Part shown: positions 46,381 to 54,671 of the stretch, piece by piece
How positions within the stretch are numbered: the stretch's first letter is position 1
Layout: each line of letters starts with the position of its first letter
From: Phytopseudomonas punonensis
GTDB taxonomy: Bacteria; Pseudomonadota; Gammaproteobacteria; Pseudomonadales; Pseudomonadaceae
Length of the DNA: 64,000 nucleotides
Direction: 5' to 3'
NCBI RefSeq assembly: GCF_900142655.1
Contig: NZ_FRBQ01000001.1
Span: 1,056,115 to 1,120,114, forward strand
The notes under the pieces: generated by a model
Databases searched by the model: none
The model's input: only the letters and a program-made list of their open reading frames with translations
What the model was told of the DNA's origin: nothing
Position numbers and translations under genes: made by a program

Positions 46381-47159
46381 CTTCGCCAGCATCGGCAACC
46401 AGACCCAATCCTCATCGGACGTGAAAGCCCAGGGCGTGCCGGTGTATCGCGTCGGCGACCTGCACAAGGGCGTCCAGGGCGATGCCGGTTCCCACGTGGT
46501 CGCCGGCACTTCGCTCGGCGGCGGCCACGTCAAATTTCTCAGCGGCCAGAACGACGTCAAGGTCAACGGTATCCCGCTGGTACGCCAGGACAGCACCTGC
46601 CTGGTCAATTGCAATGGCGCAGGTATCGGCGGTGCGCTGGGCAAGGTCGTCACTACCCAGCGCGGCGCAGATACCCAAGCCGAAAAAACCGCCGAGGAGA
46701 CCAACCCGGAACTGCAGGCGCTGCTCGACGCAGAAGCCGACGAGCGCTCGCTGTGGGAGAAGACCAAGGACTTCGGTTCCGGCGCCTGGAGCAACACCAA
46801 GCGAATCGCAGGAGCGAGTGCAGACGACCCGTTAGATACCGGCGTCGGCGTGCTTAAGGGCATTGGCAACCTGCCCACCGACCTATGGAACCTGGGCGTA
46901 GTGGCCAGCAAATACACATCAGTGGCCGGCATCCCTCCAGTCGCCGTGCAGGCCAACGCCATGGAAAAGGCAGCCCTTGCCGCCCACCAGGCCGGCGAAC
47001 TGGCCAGCCAGGCCAGCAAGATGATGAACGCGGGCTACGCCGGGGATCTGTTCGAGCTGACCAGTGATGCACAGACCGGCGGCTCTGTACTGTCGATGTT
47101 CATCCCCGGCAGCGTGGTGGTGAAGGGGGCGAGTAGAGCCGGCAAGGCGGTGCGTGGGG
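46381..47159 (+). repeat. 0.8-kb direct repeat, copy 2 (orphan cassette)
   Basis: Partner of 44225-45020. Both copies have the same orientation about 2.16 kb apart, so homologous recombination would delete the PoNe tip, its PoNi gene and the spacer, and join the intact effector N-terminus to the orphan tip. Confidence 0.95.
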
Positions 47160-47199
47160 CACATGCGCTGGATTCAGCGGTCGATACGGGAGCCGCAGG

Positions 47200-47206
47200 A
47201 AAAAAG
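47200..47206 (+). promoter_or_regulatory. A AAA AAG slippery heptamer, possible -1 frameshift site
   Basis: In the frame of the PAAR fragment the sequence reads A AAA AAG, the heptamer used for -1 frameshifting in dnaX. GGGAG (47188-47192) lies 7 bases before it. AGGTGTGC (47214-47221) can pair with GCACAGCCT (47237-47245, one bulge) beginning 7 bases after it. A -1 slip enters the toxin frame exactly. A single lost A in an A7 tract would give the same layout. Confidence 0.5.
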
Positions 47207-47667
47207 CCCAACAAGGTGTGCATATTGCGCCTAGAAGCACAGCCTGGACGGAGCTTGCGAAAAAAATCAGAGCCTACATCAAAGATGTCGAAGCTCGCAC
47301 CGGTCGGAAGATCCCTGAAAACCAAAGAAAATTGCTTGAGCAAGACCTACGATCCAATAAGTACCAGCGCTTAGATGTGGAGGCCGCAGCGGCGCACCGG
47401 ACTGACTTCAATCGAGTGAAAAACGATTTGATTCAGAGTGGGAAAAATACAAATCAGAAATGGCCAAGGTATAGCGAAGATGTACTCTCGAAAAACGGCT
47501 CCGTTATTCGACGTGTTGGACAACCCTACGATGCACATCACTCGATTGACTCCAGCTACGGCGGATCCAATAAATGGTGGAATATGCATCCAGCCAGATT
47601 CCCAGATCAACATCAGGGCGGAATACATAGATCGGGCAGCCCGGCACGAGACTTATTCGAAAAGTGA
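47206..47667 (+). CDS. HNH-like nuclease toxin tip in the -1 frame of the orphan cassette
   Basis: An open frame of 153 codons that continues the fragment at 46364 only after a -1 shift; it has a GTG at 47218 but no ribosome site. Residues from GTG: helical start with TAWTELAKKIRAYIKD, then a C-terminal PYDAHHSIDSSYGG (His107-His108) and WWNMHPARFPDQHQGGIH, which resembles HNH/colicin-type nuclease tips with paired histidines and a later Asn and His. It therefore looks like a toxin domain unrelated to PoNe. It is followed 9 bases later by a SMI1/KNR4 immunity gene. GC content is visibly lower than the core genes. Activity is untested. Confidence 0.7.
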   Translation, partial: AQQGVHIAPRSTAWTELAKKIRAYIKDVEARTGRKIPENQRKLLEQDLRSNKYQRLDVEAAAAHRTDFNRVKNDLIQSGKNTNQKWPRYSEDVLSKNGSVIRRVGQPYDAHHSIDSSYGGSNKWWNMHPARFPDQHQGGIHRSGSPARDLFEK

Positions 47668-47676
47668 GAGCAAATC

Positions 47677-48072
47677 ATGAGCATGTACCTGGATTATCAA
47701 AATGCGAAGGGCAAAGGTTCCTTAATCGACAGGATGATTCCAATTTCGCCAAATGATGAGGCCGCTATCCGTGCTCTCTACCCGGCTATTCCCGCTGACT
47801 ATATGGATTTCCTTTTGACTGTTGGCGCAGGAGAGATTGGTGATGCTGCATTCGCACTCTACAGTGGGCCAGTTGAACCCGAAGAGATCTATGGAGATAG
47901 CGATGGTGTCGAAAACGTCCTGCTCATAGGCGATGACCTCCAGGGCTTCAACGTGGGTTATGAAATAGATACATGGAACCTGGTAGAGATTGACCCTACA
48001 AATCGCAGTACAAGGAAAGTGGCATCCGATTTTGAGAGTTTCATACGAGCACTCGTCAGCACTTACTCCTGA
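47677..48072 (+). CDS. SMI1/KNR4 (SUKH) family immunity protein
   Basis: A 131-residue SUKH-type protein. The typical elements are ISPNDEAAIRALYPAIPADYMDFLL near the N-terminus, GAGEIG, and ...GDDLQGFNVGYEIDTWNLVEID in the C-terminal half. SUKH proteins are common immunity proteins for polymorphic nuclease toxins. ATG at 47677 follows GAGAG; a second ATG is two codons on. It still appears intact although its toxin is frameshifted, so it may protect against sister strains carrying the functional toxin. It is AT-richer than the tss genes. Confidence 0.85.
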   Translation: MSMYLDYQNAKGKGSLIDRMIPISPNDEAAIRALYPAIPADYMDFLLTVGAGEIGDAAFALYSGPVEPEEIYGDSDGVENVLLIGDDLQGFNVGYEIDTWNLVEIDPTNRSTRKVASDFESFIRALVSTYS

Positions 48073-48193
48073 GCGAGATAACAGGTCGCCAAAAAAGAAT
48101 ACATAACATCTACTCAGCCTAAAACTGGGCCGTATCTTCTTGTTTAAGCGGCCCGGTGACTATCTCAGCACGGGCCCCATCTAGAATCGCCCC

Positions 48194-48742
48194 ATGAAAA
48201 ACCCACGCTCCAACTTCCTGGCCGTCCTCTCCATCTTCGCAATCGCCGCCGCCGTGATCGGCGGGTTCTGCCTGATCGGCTTGGCCTTTTATCTGTTCTT
48301 CAATGGTGCGGTCTTCATCGACGGTGTGGCCAGTGCCGCGCTCTTGCTGGTGTTCGCTGCCATTGCCTGGAAGGCCCGCATCACCTGGGCAAAGCCGGTG
48401 GCGGCGGCGGTACTGATTGCCATCACCGCCTATGTCGGCATGTTCCTCGATGCCCGTGGCAACCCGGCCTACAACAAGCCGCTGGAGTGGTTGTTCGCCC
48501 CAGCGGGAACCCAGTTGCAGACCCGCGAGATCGTCACCCATGGCGGCGGCAGCACCGGGGTGAATTACGATTTCCACTTCGTCGATGCCAGCGGCCAGCG
48601 GTTGGATGAACTCAGCAGCTGGGTGGTGGTGCCCTTTCGCGTCCTTGAGTACCTGCTGATTCTGACGGCCTTCATGTGGCCGCTCAGCTGGCTGCGCGAC
48701 CGCTTCGGCCGTTCGCAATGGCTGCCGCCGCCGTCGCGGTAG
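48194..48742 (+). CDS. membrane protein of unknown function
   Basis: A 182-residue protein with three N-terminal hydrophobic helices (FLAVLSIFAIAAAVIGGF, AASAALLLVFAAIAW-like, VAAAVLIAITAYVGMFL), a soluble segment (90-145) and a fourth helix near the C-terminus (VLEYLLILTAFMWPLSWL). I do not recognise a family. It is the first housekeeping gene after the effector island, reads away from it, and shows typical high-GC composition. Confidence 0.65.
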   Translation: MKNPRSNFLAVLSIFAIAAAVIGGFCLIGLAFYLFFNGAVFIDGVASAALLLVFAAIAWKARITWAKPVAAAVLIAITAYVGMFLDARGNPAYNKPLEWLFAPAGTQLQTREIVTHGGGSTGVNYDFHFVDASGQRLDELSSWVVVPFRVLEYLLILTAFMWPLSWLRDRFGRSQWLPPPSR

Positions 48743-48808
48743 GCCCCGTTTGAATCGCGATACAGTCCGCCGTTAAACGCGTCTTTTCCCGCCTAATCAG
48801 GAATCTTC

Positions 48809-49771
48809 ATGGTCAACCCCTACGCGATAAATCCGGTCGAGCCTGTCTCTTCCAATGACACTCGCCAAGCGTCACGGCTGCCCATACGCCTGCTGTTCAC
48901 CGCGCTAGCGTGCTGCACGGCAAGCTTGGTGATCCACTGGGTCATCATGTGGCTGACGCTGGAGCCGGAGTATTTCCAGGCCTACCTGAACAACCTGTGG
49001 CAGCTGGCCGCCTATTGGCTGAGTGCGCTGGCGGTCGATGGCTGTAGCGCGCTGCTGCTCGCCCGCTACTATCTGCAGCGTCACAACTTGGTGGATGTCA
49101 GCCACCCGGCGCGGCTTATGGCACTGTTTGTGGGGCTGTATCTGATTGCTATTTTCGTGGTCGGCCTGCTCTACAACCTGTTGTGGGCGCAGATAGGGCC
49201 CTGGCTGTACGAAAATGCCGGTGGATTCTCGCCAACTCTGCTCATGCTGCCACTCAACCTGGTGTCCTTCATGCTGGCGACCCTGCTGCCGCTGTGGCTG
49301 AGCTTGCACCTGATGCGCCGCGCGGGGCAGTTCCAAACCGGCCTCACCCGAGTGAGTCGTGGCCAGACCGCACTGGCCTTCGGCCTGCTGTTCCTCGTGT
49401 TCTACACCAAGCTGCTGACGCTGCTGCCTTCCACCGCCATCAGCCCCTACGGCATGGAATGGATGCTCGGGCTAAGCAGTGCCATCGGCCTGGTGTACGG
49501 GCTGGTGGCGCTGATCGCCGCCCACCGCTCCCTCCCGGCGCAGTTACCGCGGCTGGCCATAGGCCGCTTGTTGGCGAGCGTGCTGGTATGCATGGTGATC
49601 TGGCTGTTGGTGGCCGGCGTGCTGGGTTTCGTGTTGCTGGTGGCGCTGTACGCCGGCTCGGAGTTTCTGGTGCTGGTGTTGATGGTGCTGTTCGGCGTTC
49701 TGTTGCTGGCGCTACTCTGGCCGGTGACCCACCTGAGCCTGCGCTGGATCTACCGTCCGCTCGCCGCCTGA
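48809..49771 (+). CDS. polytopic membrane protein of unknown function
   Basis: A 320-residue integral membrane protein with about seven to eight hydrophobic helices, for example LLFTALACCTASLVIHWVIMWL, LYLIAIFVVGLLYNLLW, LLFLVFYTKLLTLLPSTAI and FVLLVALYAGSEFLVLVLMVLFGVLLLAL. No recognisable transporter motif or catalytic residues. It follows the previous membrane protein by 66 bases and may share its transcript. Function unknown. Confidence 0.65.
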   Translation: MVNPYAINPVEPVSSNDTRQASRLPIRLLFTALACCTASLVIHWVIMWLTLEPEYFQAYLNNLWQLAAYWLSALAVDGCSALLLARYYLQRHNLVDVSHPARLMALFVGLYLIAIFVVGLLYNLLWAQIGPWLYENAGGFSPTLLMLPLNLVSFMLATLLPLWLSLHLMRRAGQFQTGLTRVSRGQTALAFGLLFLVFYTKLLTLLPSTAISPYGMEWMLGLSSAIGLVYGLVALIAAHRSLPAQLPRLAIGRLLASVLVCMVIWLLVAGVLGFVLLVALYAGSEFLVLVLMVLFGVLLLALLWPVTHLSLRWIYRPLAA

Positions 49772-49834
49772 GTTGCCGCGGCGCCTTGCGGTGCGGGACA
49801 ATCCGCGCCGACTCAGGCCAGTGGATACCCCGAC

Positions 49835-50482
49835 ATGCAGCAGCGCACCGTTCTCTTCGACCTCGACGGTACCCTCACCGACCCGCGTGAAGGCATCACC
49901 CGCTCGGTGCAATATGCGCTGTCGAAACTGGATATCCACGAGCCCGACCTAGTAGCGCTGGAGCACTTCATCGGCCCGCCATTGCTGCAGTGCTTCATGC
50001 ACACCTACGGCCTGACGGAGGCGCGCGCCTGGGAGGCGGTAAATCACTACCGTGACCGCTTCCGCGAGGTTGGCCTCTACGAAAACCAGCTGTTCGACGG
50101 GGTGATCGAGTTCCTGCAACTGCTGCAGGATCAGGGCCGCACCTTGTACATCGCTACCAGCAAACCCACGGTGTTTGCCACCGAGATCGCCCGGCACTTC
50201 GATTTCGCACGCTACTTCAAAGCCATCTACGGCAGCGAGTTGGATGGTACGCGCACGGACAAGGTGGATCTGATCGCCCACCTGCTCGAGCAGGAAGGCC
50301 TGGCTGCGGCCGACACACTGATGATCGGCGACCGCAAGCACGACCTGATTGGCGCCCATAGCAACGGCTTGCAGGCGGTGGCGGTCGGTTACGGGTTCGG
50401 TAGCCTGGAAGAACTCACGGGCGAGCGCCCGGCTTACCATGTGCAAACCCTGGCGCAGCTGCACCAGGCATTCGCTGGCTGA
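49835..50482 (+). CDS. HAD-superfamily phosphatase (phosphoglycolate-phosphatase-like)
   Basis: A 215-residue HAD hydrolase. Motif I is FDLDGTLTD (nucleophile Asp and acid/base Asp), with Thr/Ser of motif II in YIATSKPT, Lys in motif III (RTDKVDL), and motif IV GDRKHDLIGA. The cap is the helical type of Gph/5'-nucleotidase-like enzymes. Substrate not deducible: phosphoglycolate, a nucleotide or another sugar phosphate are all possible. RBS is weak (CCCCGAC). Confidence 0.88.
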   Translation: MQQRTVLFDLDGTLTDPREGITRSVQYALSKLDIHEPDLVALEHFIGPPLLQCFMHTYGLTEARAWEAVNHYRDRFREVGLYENQLFDGVIEFLQLLQDQGRTLYIATSKPTVFATEIARHFDFARYFKAIYGSELDGTRTDKVDLIAHLLEQEGLAAADTLMIGDRKHDLIGAHSNGLQAVAVGYGFGSLEELTGERPAYHVQTLAQLHQAFAG

Positions 50483-50502
50483 AGCGATAGCTGCCTAGGC
50501 CG

Positions 50503-50757
50503 CTACATCATCCGTGAGCCGGTCAGGTCATTGCGCTGGTAGATCACCTTGCGGCTGCCGCCATCGCAGGTACCGATGACCATGGCGTCATCTTCGACTT
50601 CTTCATTGGGCACGATCTCCAGCGTGTAGCTACCCACGCCCGCCGCCTGGATCTTCACTTCGATTTCCTGCTTCAGCTCTTCGCACGACTTGGGCGCTGC
50701 CCAGGCACTGCTGCTCATTACGCCCAGCACCAGCATCACTGCCGTCCATCCTTTCAT
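50503..50757 (-). CDS. DUF1161 exported small protein, copy 1
   Basis: An 84-residue exported protein. Signal peptide MKGWTAVMLVLGVMSSSAWA; mature part with two Cys (KSCEELKQEIEVKIQAAGV, GTCDGGSRKVIYQR), probably a disulfide. It belongs to DUF1161; function is unknown. Start at the second ATG (50757) is preferred since the first has its GAGGA directly at the start codon. A paralogue lies at 54119. Confidence 0.82.
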   Translation of the reverse strand: MKGWTAVMLVLGVMSSSAWAAPKSCEELKQEIEVKIQAAGVGSYTLEIVPNEEVEDDAMVIGTCDGGSRKVIYQRNDLTGSRMM

Positions 50758-50791
50758 CACGACCATCCTCTGCGTGTAGTTGGTTCAGACC

Positions 50792-51880
50792 CTAGTCTGA
50801 GACAGCAGCCAGCGCTTGCAGTTGTATAAGCCGTTGCGTTTGTGACAAAGCCCCCAGTTCGGCAACCCGCCGATAGAACGTCGGCCAGTCGCCGTTGACC
50901 TCGGCAAACAGCCTGGCGAACGCCGAGACCCACTGATCATAGAGCCCAAAGGGCAGCAGCTTGGCATTGTTCAAAGGGCCATTGATCCAGCCGTCGTAGT
51001 AGCCCACGCCATTCCACTGACTGGCGCACAGTTGCCGATACTCGGTGCGCAAGCGCTCGAATTCCGCCAGCTTGCCGGCGCGCATCGCTTCGTTATCCAG
51101 GCCACTGGCGTAGAGGGTTTCTAGACGTGCGCGGCTGGCCAATACCAGCTCGGTGAATTGTTCCCGCGGCTGAATACCGAGCTCTTTCGGCGCCGGCAGA
51201 CCACGCGCAGCCCGCCACTGGCGCAAGCCCTGCTGCTCGACGAAGGTGGCATAGGACTCATTGAACGCCGTGTCGCCCGCCAGGTAATACTGCTGGTGTG
51301 CCAGCTCGTGAAAGATCACCGCCACCAAGCGCTCATCGCTCCAGCGCAGCATGGTGTTGAGGATCGGATCATCGAACCAGCCCAGCGTCGAATAGGCTTC
51401 GACGCCCCCCAGATAAGTGTCCAGGCCCTGCGCCTTGAGCAATGCCGCCGCGCCACGAGCACGGTTCTGCTCGTAAAACCCGCGATAGGCCACGCAGCCG
51501 GCAATCGGGAAGCAATGCAACTGCGGCTGCAGCGAAAACTCGGGCGTTGCAAACAGATTCCACACCACGAAAGGCCGCTGCAGATCGGCATACAGGCGGT
51601 AGCTGCGGTTATCTGGCAGGGCCAGCTGCGCACTGGCGAACCGGCGAGCCTCCTGGGATAGAACTAGGCGCTGACGCACCTGCGCATCGGTCGCCCGATC
51701 GTCGATCACGGCCTGCACCGGTTGCCGTGCGCCCAGCAGCTGCAATTGCCCGCGCGCCAGCTGCCCGTAGTAATCGACTGTGCTGCAGCCGGTCAGCAGC
51801 AGCGCCAGCAGGGGAACCGCGGCGCGGCGCGAAAGGTCGACAAGAAGAGAAGTGCGCTGCTCGAACATGGCTATCGTCAT
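50792..51880 (-). CDS. lipoprotein predicted aminopeptidase (HExxH zinc peptidase, COG4324-like)
   Basis: A 362-residue lipoprotein with lipobox LLTGC and the HExxH zinc motif in IFHELAHQ; the downstream NESYATFVE supplies the third ligand Glu in gluzincin-like fashion. It matches the 'predicted aminopeptidase' family found in gamma-proteobacteria; the substrate is unknown. ATG at 51880 or the in-frame ATG at 51868 could be the start, neither with an obvious ribosome site. It stands next to the DUF1161 gene in the same direction with a 34-base gap. Confidence 0.8.
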   Translation of the reverse strand: MTIAMFEQRTSLLVDLSRRAAVPLLALLLTGCSTVDYYGQLARGQLQLLGARQPVQAVIDDRATDAQVRQRLVLSQEARRFASAQLALPDNRSYRLYADLQRPFVVWNLFATPEFSLQPQLHCFPIAGCVAYRGFYEQNRARGAAALLKAQGLDTYLGGVEAYSTLGWFDDPILNTMLRWSDERLVAVIFHELAHQQYYLAGDTAFNESYATFVEQQGLRQWRAARGLPAPKELGIQPREQFTELVLASRARLETLYASGLDNEAMRAGKLAEFERLRTEYRQLCASQWNGVGYYDGWINGPLNNAKLLPFGLYDQWVSAFARLFAEVNGDWPTFYRRVAELGALSQTQRLIQLQALAAVSD

Positions 51881-51970
51881 GCGAAGGTAAACGCCACATC
51901 CTACCGCGAACTCACGACAGCATTGCGCGATACTGCGCCCACCAGCATACGCGCCAAGGGAGACACCACG

Positions 51971-52390
51971 ATGCGCCAGCCTTTACTGCTCGCCAGCTTG
52001 TTGCTACTTGGCGCCTGCGCTTCGCCGCTGCCCGCTGCAGACCCCAACATGGCCTGGATCGACCTCAAGGGTGAAGGCATCGACTTGCTGATGGCAGAGC
52101 GTCTCGACCGCGAGCGCGTCAACGATGGGCGTTACTTTCAGGTCACGCCCGGTGCCCACGAACTGGAGATGCGCTATCGCTTCGAAATAGCCGGCGGTGG
52201 CAGCACTTCGATGATGTCCGAGCCACAGCAGCTAACCTGTGACGTGCGCATTCGCTACGACGACTTCAAAGCTGGCCAGCGTTATCGCGTCGAGGCTCGC
52301 TCGGTGGTGATGCGGGCCCATGCGGTGCTCTACGATGCCGACCGCAACGTGCTGGCACGGGGCAAGAATCTGCGCTGCGGCACTTTTTGA
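51971..52390 (+). CDS. lipoprotein of unknown function
   Basis: A 139-residue protein with lipobox LLLGACAS after a short hydrophobic signal. The mature part is mixed, with WIDLKGEGIDLLMAERLD, VTPGAHELEMRYRFEI and QRYRVEARSVV suggesting a beta-rich small domain. Two Cys (TCDVRI and LRCGTF) may pair. The frame is open far upstream, but ATG at 51971 has AAGGGAG before it and begins the signal. Divergent from the aminopeptidase gene. Function unknown. Confidence 0.75.
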   Translation: MRQPLLLASLLLLGACASPLPAADPNMAWIDLKGEGIDLLMAERLDRERVNDGRYFQVTPGAHELEMRYRFEIAGGGSTSMMSEPQQLTCDVRIRYDDFKAGQRYRVEARSVVMRAHAVLYDADRNVLARGKNLRCGTF

Positions 52391-52400
52391 TCTGAGAGAT

Positions 52401-52435
52401 AAAAACGCCTGAGCCGCACAAGGCGGCTCAGGCGT
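52401..52435 (-). terminator. Rho-independent terminator of osmC
   Basis: ACGCCTGAGCCGC (52405-52417) pairs over 13 bp with GCGGCTCAGGCGT (52423-52435) around a 5-base loop. The five A before the stem give a T-tract on the minus strand. Confidence 0.9.
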
Positions 52436-52451
52436 CGCAGGCAGGAGCCGA

Positions 52452-52877
52452 TCAGGCTTCCAATACCACTTCCAGGGTGATGTCCGCATTCAGCACCTTG
52501 GATACCGGGCAACCGGTCTTGGCGGTCTCTACCGCTTTCTCGAACGCAGCGCGGTCAGCGCCTGGGATCCTGGCTTTCAGCGACAGGTGCACCGCCGTGA
52601 TGGCAAAGCCGTCGCCCTGCTTGTCGAGGGTCACTTCGGCCTTGGTGTCGATGCTTTCAGCGGTCATACCCGCTTCGCCCAGCTCCTTGGACAGCGCCAT
52701 GGAGAAGCAGCCGGCATGGGCCGCACCGATCAATTCTTCCGGGTTGGTGCCGGGCTTGTCTTCGAAGCGGGTGTTGAAGCCGTAGGGTTGCTCGGAGAGC
52801 ACGCCGCTCTGGGTGGAAATGGTGCCTTTGCCGTCCTTGATGCCGCCCTGCCAATGGGCCGATGCTGTCTTCTTCAT
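52452..52877 (-). CDS. osmC: OsmC-family peroxidase (organic hydroperoxide resistance)
   Basis: A 141-residue peroxiredoxin-like enzyme that reduces organic hydroperoxides. Catalytic Cys57 is in AHAGCFSMAL and Cys123 in TGCPVSKVL. The start MKKTASAHWQGGIKDGKG is characteristic of OsmC rather than Ohr. Length is normal. A strong terminator follows; RBS AGGAG lies upstream (minus strand). Confidence 0.9.
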   Translation of the reverse strand: MKKTASAHWQGGIKDGKGTISTQSGVLSEQPYGFNTRFEDKPGTNPEELIGAAHAGCFSMALSKELGEAGMTAESIDTKAEVTLDKQGDGFAITAVHLSLKARIPGADRAAFEKAVETAKTGCPVSKVLNADITLEVVLEA

Positions 52878-52963
52878 CTCTGTGCTCCTGTTGATGAGGG
52901 ATACAGAATTCAGAGAGACAGCGGCCAGGCAAGTTCGAGTTTTTTACCGCCAGCGCAAGGTGA

Positions 52964-53959
52964 TCAGCGCAGCCCGGCGACGATATCGAAGGCGTGCAAA
53001 CGGTCGGCAAAGTCGTAGTGGTCGCAGGTAAAGATCAGCTCGTCGGCCTCGGTCTGCTCCAGCAACACCTCCAGGCGCGCCCGAATCTTCTGCGGGCCAC
53101 CGATCACGGCCATTCCCAGGAAGCTGCCTACGGCATCGCGCTCGTGGGGCAGCCAGAGGCCTTCCATCGACTCCACTGGCGGGCGCTGCACCAGGCTCTG
53201 ACCGCGGATCAACGAGAGAATCCGCTGGTAGGCTGAGGTCGCCAGGTATTGCGCCTGCTCGTCGCTATCGGCAGCCAGCAACGGAACGCCGAGCATCACG
53301 TAGGGCTTGTCGAGCACCTCAGACGGCGTGAAGGCATTGCGGTAGACGCGAATCGCCTCGTGCACATAGCGCGGCGCGAAGTGCGAGGCAAAGGCGTAAG
53401 GCAAGCCACGCTCACCGGCCAGCTGGGCACTGAACAGGCTGGAACCCAGCAGCCAGATCGGCACGTTGGTGCCGGTACCCGGTACGGCGATGACCCGTTG
53501 ATCCGGTGTGCGCGGGCCGAGGTAGCGCTGCAGTTCGGCGACGTCCTGGGGAAAATCGTCAGCGCTGCCGGAGCGCTCGCGGCGCAGCGCGTGAGCGGTG
53601 AATTGGTCGGCGCCCGGCGCGCGGCCCAGGCCCAATTCGATGCGCCCCGGATAGAGGGTCGCCAGCGTGCCGAACTGCTCGGCGACCACCAGCGGCGCAT
53701 GGTTGGGCAGCATCACCCCACCAGAACCGAGGCGAATGCGCGACGTGCCAGCCGCCAGGTAACCGAGCAGCACGGCGGTTGCCGAACTGGCGATGCCATC
53801 CATGTTGTGGTGCTCAGCGACCCAGAAGCGGTTGAAGTCCAATGACTCGACATGCCGGGCCAGCGCCAGCGAATTGTGCAGCGCCTGCTGCGGGCTGCCG
53901 TCGTCGCGGATGGGGGCCAGGTCGAGAACCGAGAAAGGAAGTTTGGCGAGTGCGGACAT
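52964..53959 (-). CDS. LLM-class flavin-dependent oxidoreductase (luciferase-like)
   Basis: A 331-residue luciferase-like monooxygenase family protein. Typical features: [16 protein letters not shown] at the start, [42 protein letters not shown] and [13 protein letters not shown]. It binds FMN with NAD(P)H; the substrate is unknown and such proteins are widely annotated in Pseudomonas. It is a single gene, convergent with nothing on its right. Confidence 0.88.
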   Translation of the reverse strand: MSALAKLPFSVLDLAPIRDDGSPQQALHNSLALARHVESLDFNRFWVAEHHNMDGIASSATAVLLGYLAAGTSRIRLGSGGVMLPNHAPLVVAEQFGTLATLYPGRIELGLGRAPGADQFTAHALRRERSGSADDFPQDVAELQRYLGPRTPDQRVIAVPGTGTNVPIWLLGSSLFSAQLAGERGLPYAFASHFAPRYVHEAIRVYRNAFTPSEVLDKPYVMLGVPLLAADSDEQAQYLATSAYQRILSLIRGQSLVQRPPVESMEGLWLPHERDAVGSFLGMAVIGGPQKIRARLEVLLEQTEADELIFTCDHYDFADRLHAFDIVAGLR

Positions 53960-54070
53960 GAGATAACCCTTGCTGGTGGATAATGCCGGAGCATTAACCT
54001 AGTAAAACAGTAGGTCTTATCCTACGCCTCCCGACCGCCTCAGGCCACCTCGTGGCAAATTGCAGGCAGT

Positions 54071-54108
54071 AAAAAGCCGGCATCGCAGTGGCTGCGAGCC
54101 GGCTTTCG
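54071..54108 (-). terminator. Rho-independent terminator of DUF1161 copy 2
   Basis: AAAGCCGGC (54073-54081) pairs with GCCGGCTTT (54098-54106), with an inner stem TCGCAG/CTGCGA (54083-54088 with 54092-54097). Reading the minus strand, a TTTTT follows the hairpin. Confidence 0.85.
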
Positions 54109-54118
54109 ACCATCGTCA

Positions 54119-54346
54119 TCAGTTGCGCTGGTAGACAATTTCCTTGGTGCCGCCATCGCAGGTGCCCACAACTTGGCGGTCAGTCACGCTACCTTTGTCG
54201 ACGATTTCCAGGGTGTAGGACGAAGCACCCTTGGCCTGGATTTTCGCATCGATCTCGCTTTTCAGCGTTTCGCAGTCTTTAGCAGCTGCGAAGGTCGAGC
54301 CAGCGAGCGCCATCAGGCCTGCTGCAAACAACACTTTCTTCATCAC
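54119..54346 (-). CDS. DUF1161 exported small protein, copy 2
   Basis: A 75-residue exported protein paralogous to the one at 50503. Signal peptide MKKVLFAAGLMALAGSTFA; mature CETLKSEIDAKIQAKGASSYTLE and GTCDGGTKEIVYQR, two Cys in the same positions. The first Met may be 54346 or the adjacent Met. Terminator downstream. Unknown function. Confidence 0.85.
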   Translation of the reverse strand: MMKKVLFAAGLMALAGSTFAAAKDCETLKSEIDAKIQAKGASSYTLEIVDKGSVTDRQVVGTCDGGTKEIVYQRN

Positions 54347-54455
54347 AAACGCTCCCTCGTAACAGTGAACAACTCCGGGCGCCTTGAAGCGGCCCGACTC
54401 AATAAAGCCGCAGATTGCCGGTATGGCAAGTGGCTGCGGCTACAGATGCCCGCGA

Positions 54456-54671
54456 TCAGCTGTTGGCGACGCGGAAGCCAACCTTCAGGGTTACCTGATA
54501 GTGGGCCACCGCGCCATCGGCGATGTGACCACGGGTTTCGGTGATTTCGAACCACTCCAGATGCCGAATACTCTTGCTCGCCTCGGCGATGGCATTGTTG
54601 ATGGCATCTTCGATGCTGGTCGTGGATGAGCCAACCAGCTCGACCTTTTTGTAGGTGTGGTGATCCGACAT
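54456..54671 (-). CDS. dodecin, flavin-storage protein
   Basis: A 71-residue dodecin. The sequence [12 protein letters not shown], then [15 protein letters not shown], and [14 protein letters not shown] with the flavin-stacking Trp in LEWFE. It assembles into dodecamers that bind FMN or riboflavin and buffer free flavin. Length is standard. RBS GGAGG is 10 bases upstream (minus strand). Confidence 0.93.
   Translation of the reverse strand: MSDHHTYKKVELVGSSTTSIEDAINNAIAEASKSIRHLEWFEITETRGHIADGAVAHYQVTLKVGFRVANS

Larger units (their letters stand above)
46364..47374 (+). pseudogene. 5'-truncated second copy of the PAAR effector (orphan cassette)
   Basis: Homologous to residues 133-395 of the PAAR-PoNe effector, but the first ~130 codons are missing. 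The frame opens after a stop at 46361, has no ATG or ribosome site, and the only candidate start is a GTG at 46421 inside the spike domain. Similarity begins abruptly at 46381. It retains the PAAR-like section and the helical middle. After position 47160 the sequence diverges, and the zero frame runs through a poly-A tract into a meaningless 56-codon tail, ending at 47374. The real toxin tip continues in the -1 frame. It is probably silent unless recombined into the first copy. Confidence 0.85.

Noticed and set aside
46421..47374. independent second PAAR effector gene starting at GTG 46421
   Set aside because: The start lies inside the spike domain with no ribosome site, and 130 N-terminal codons needed for folding and loading are missing.
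48150..48176. GGCCCG...CGGGCC inverted repeat after the SMI1/KNR4 gene as terminator
   Set aside because: The loop is long and no T-tract follows; too weak to call.
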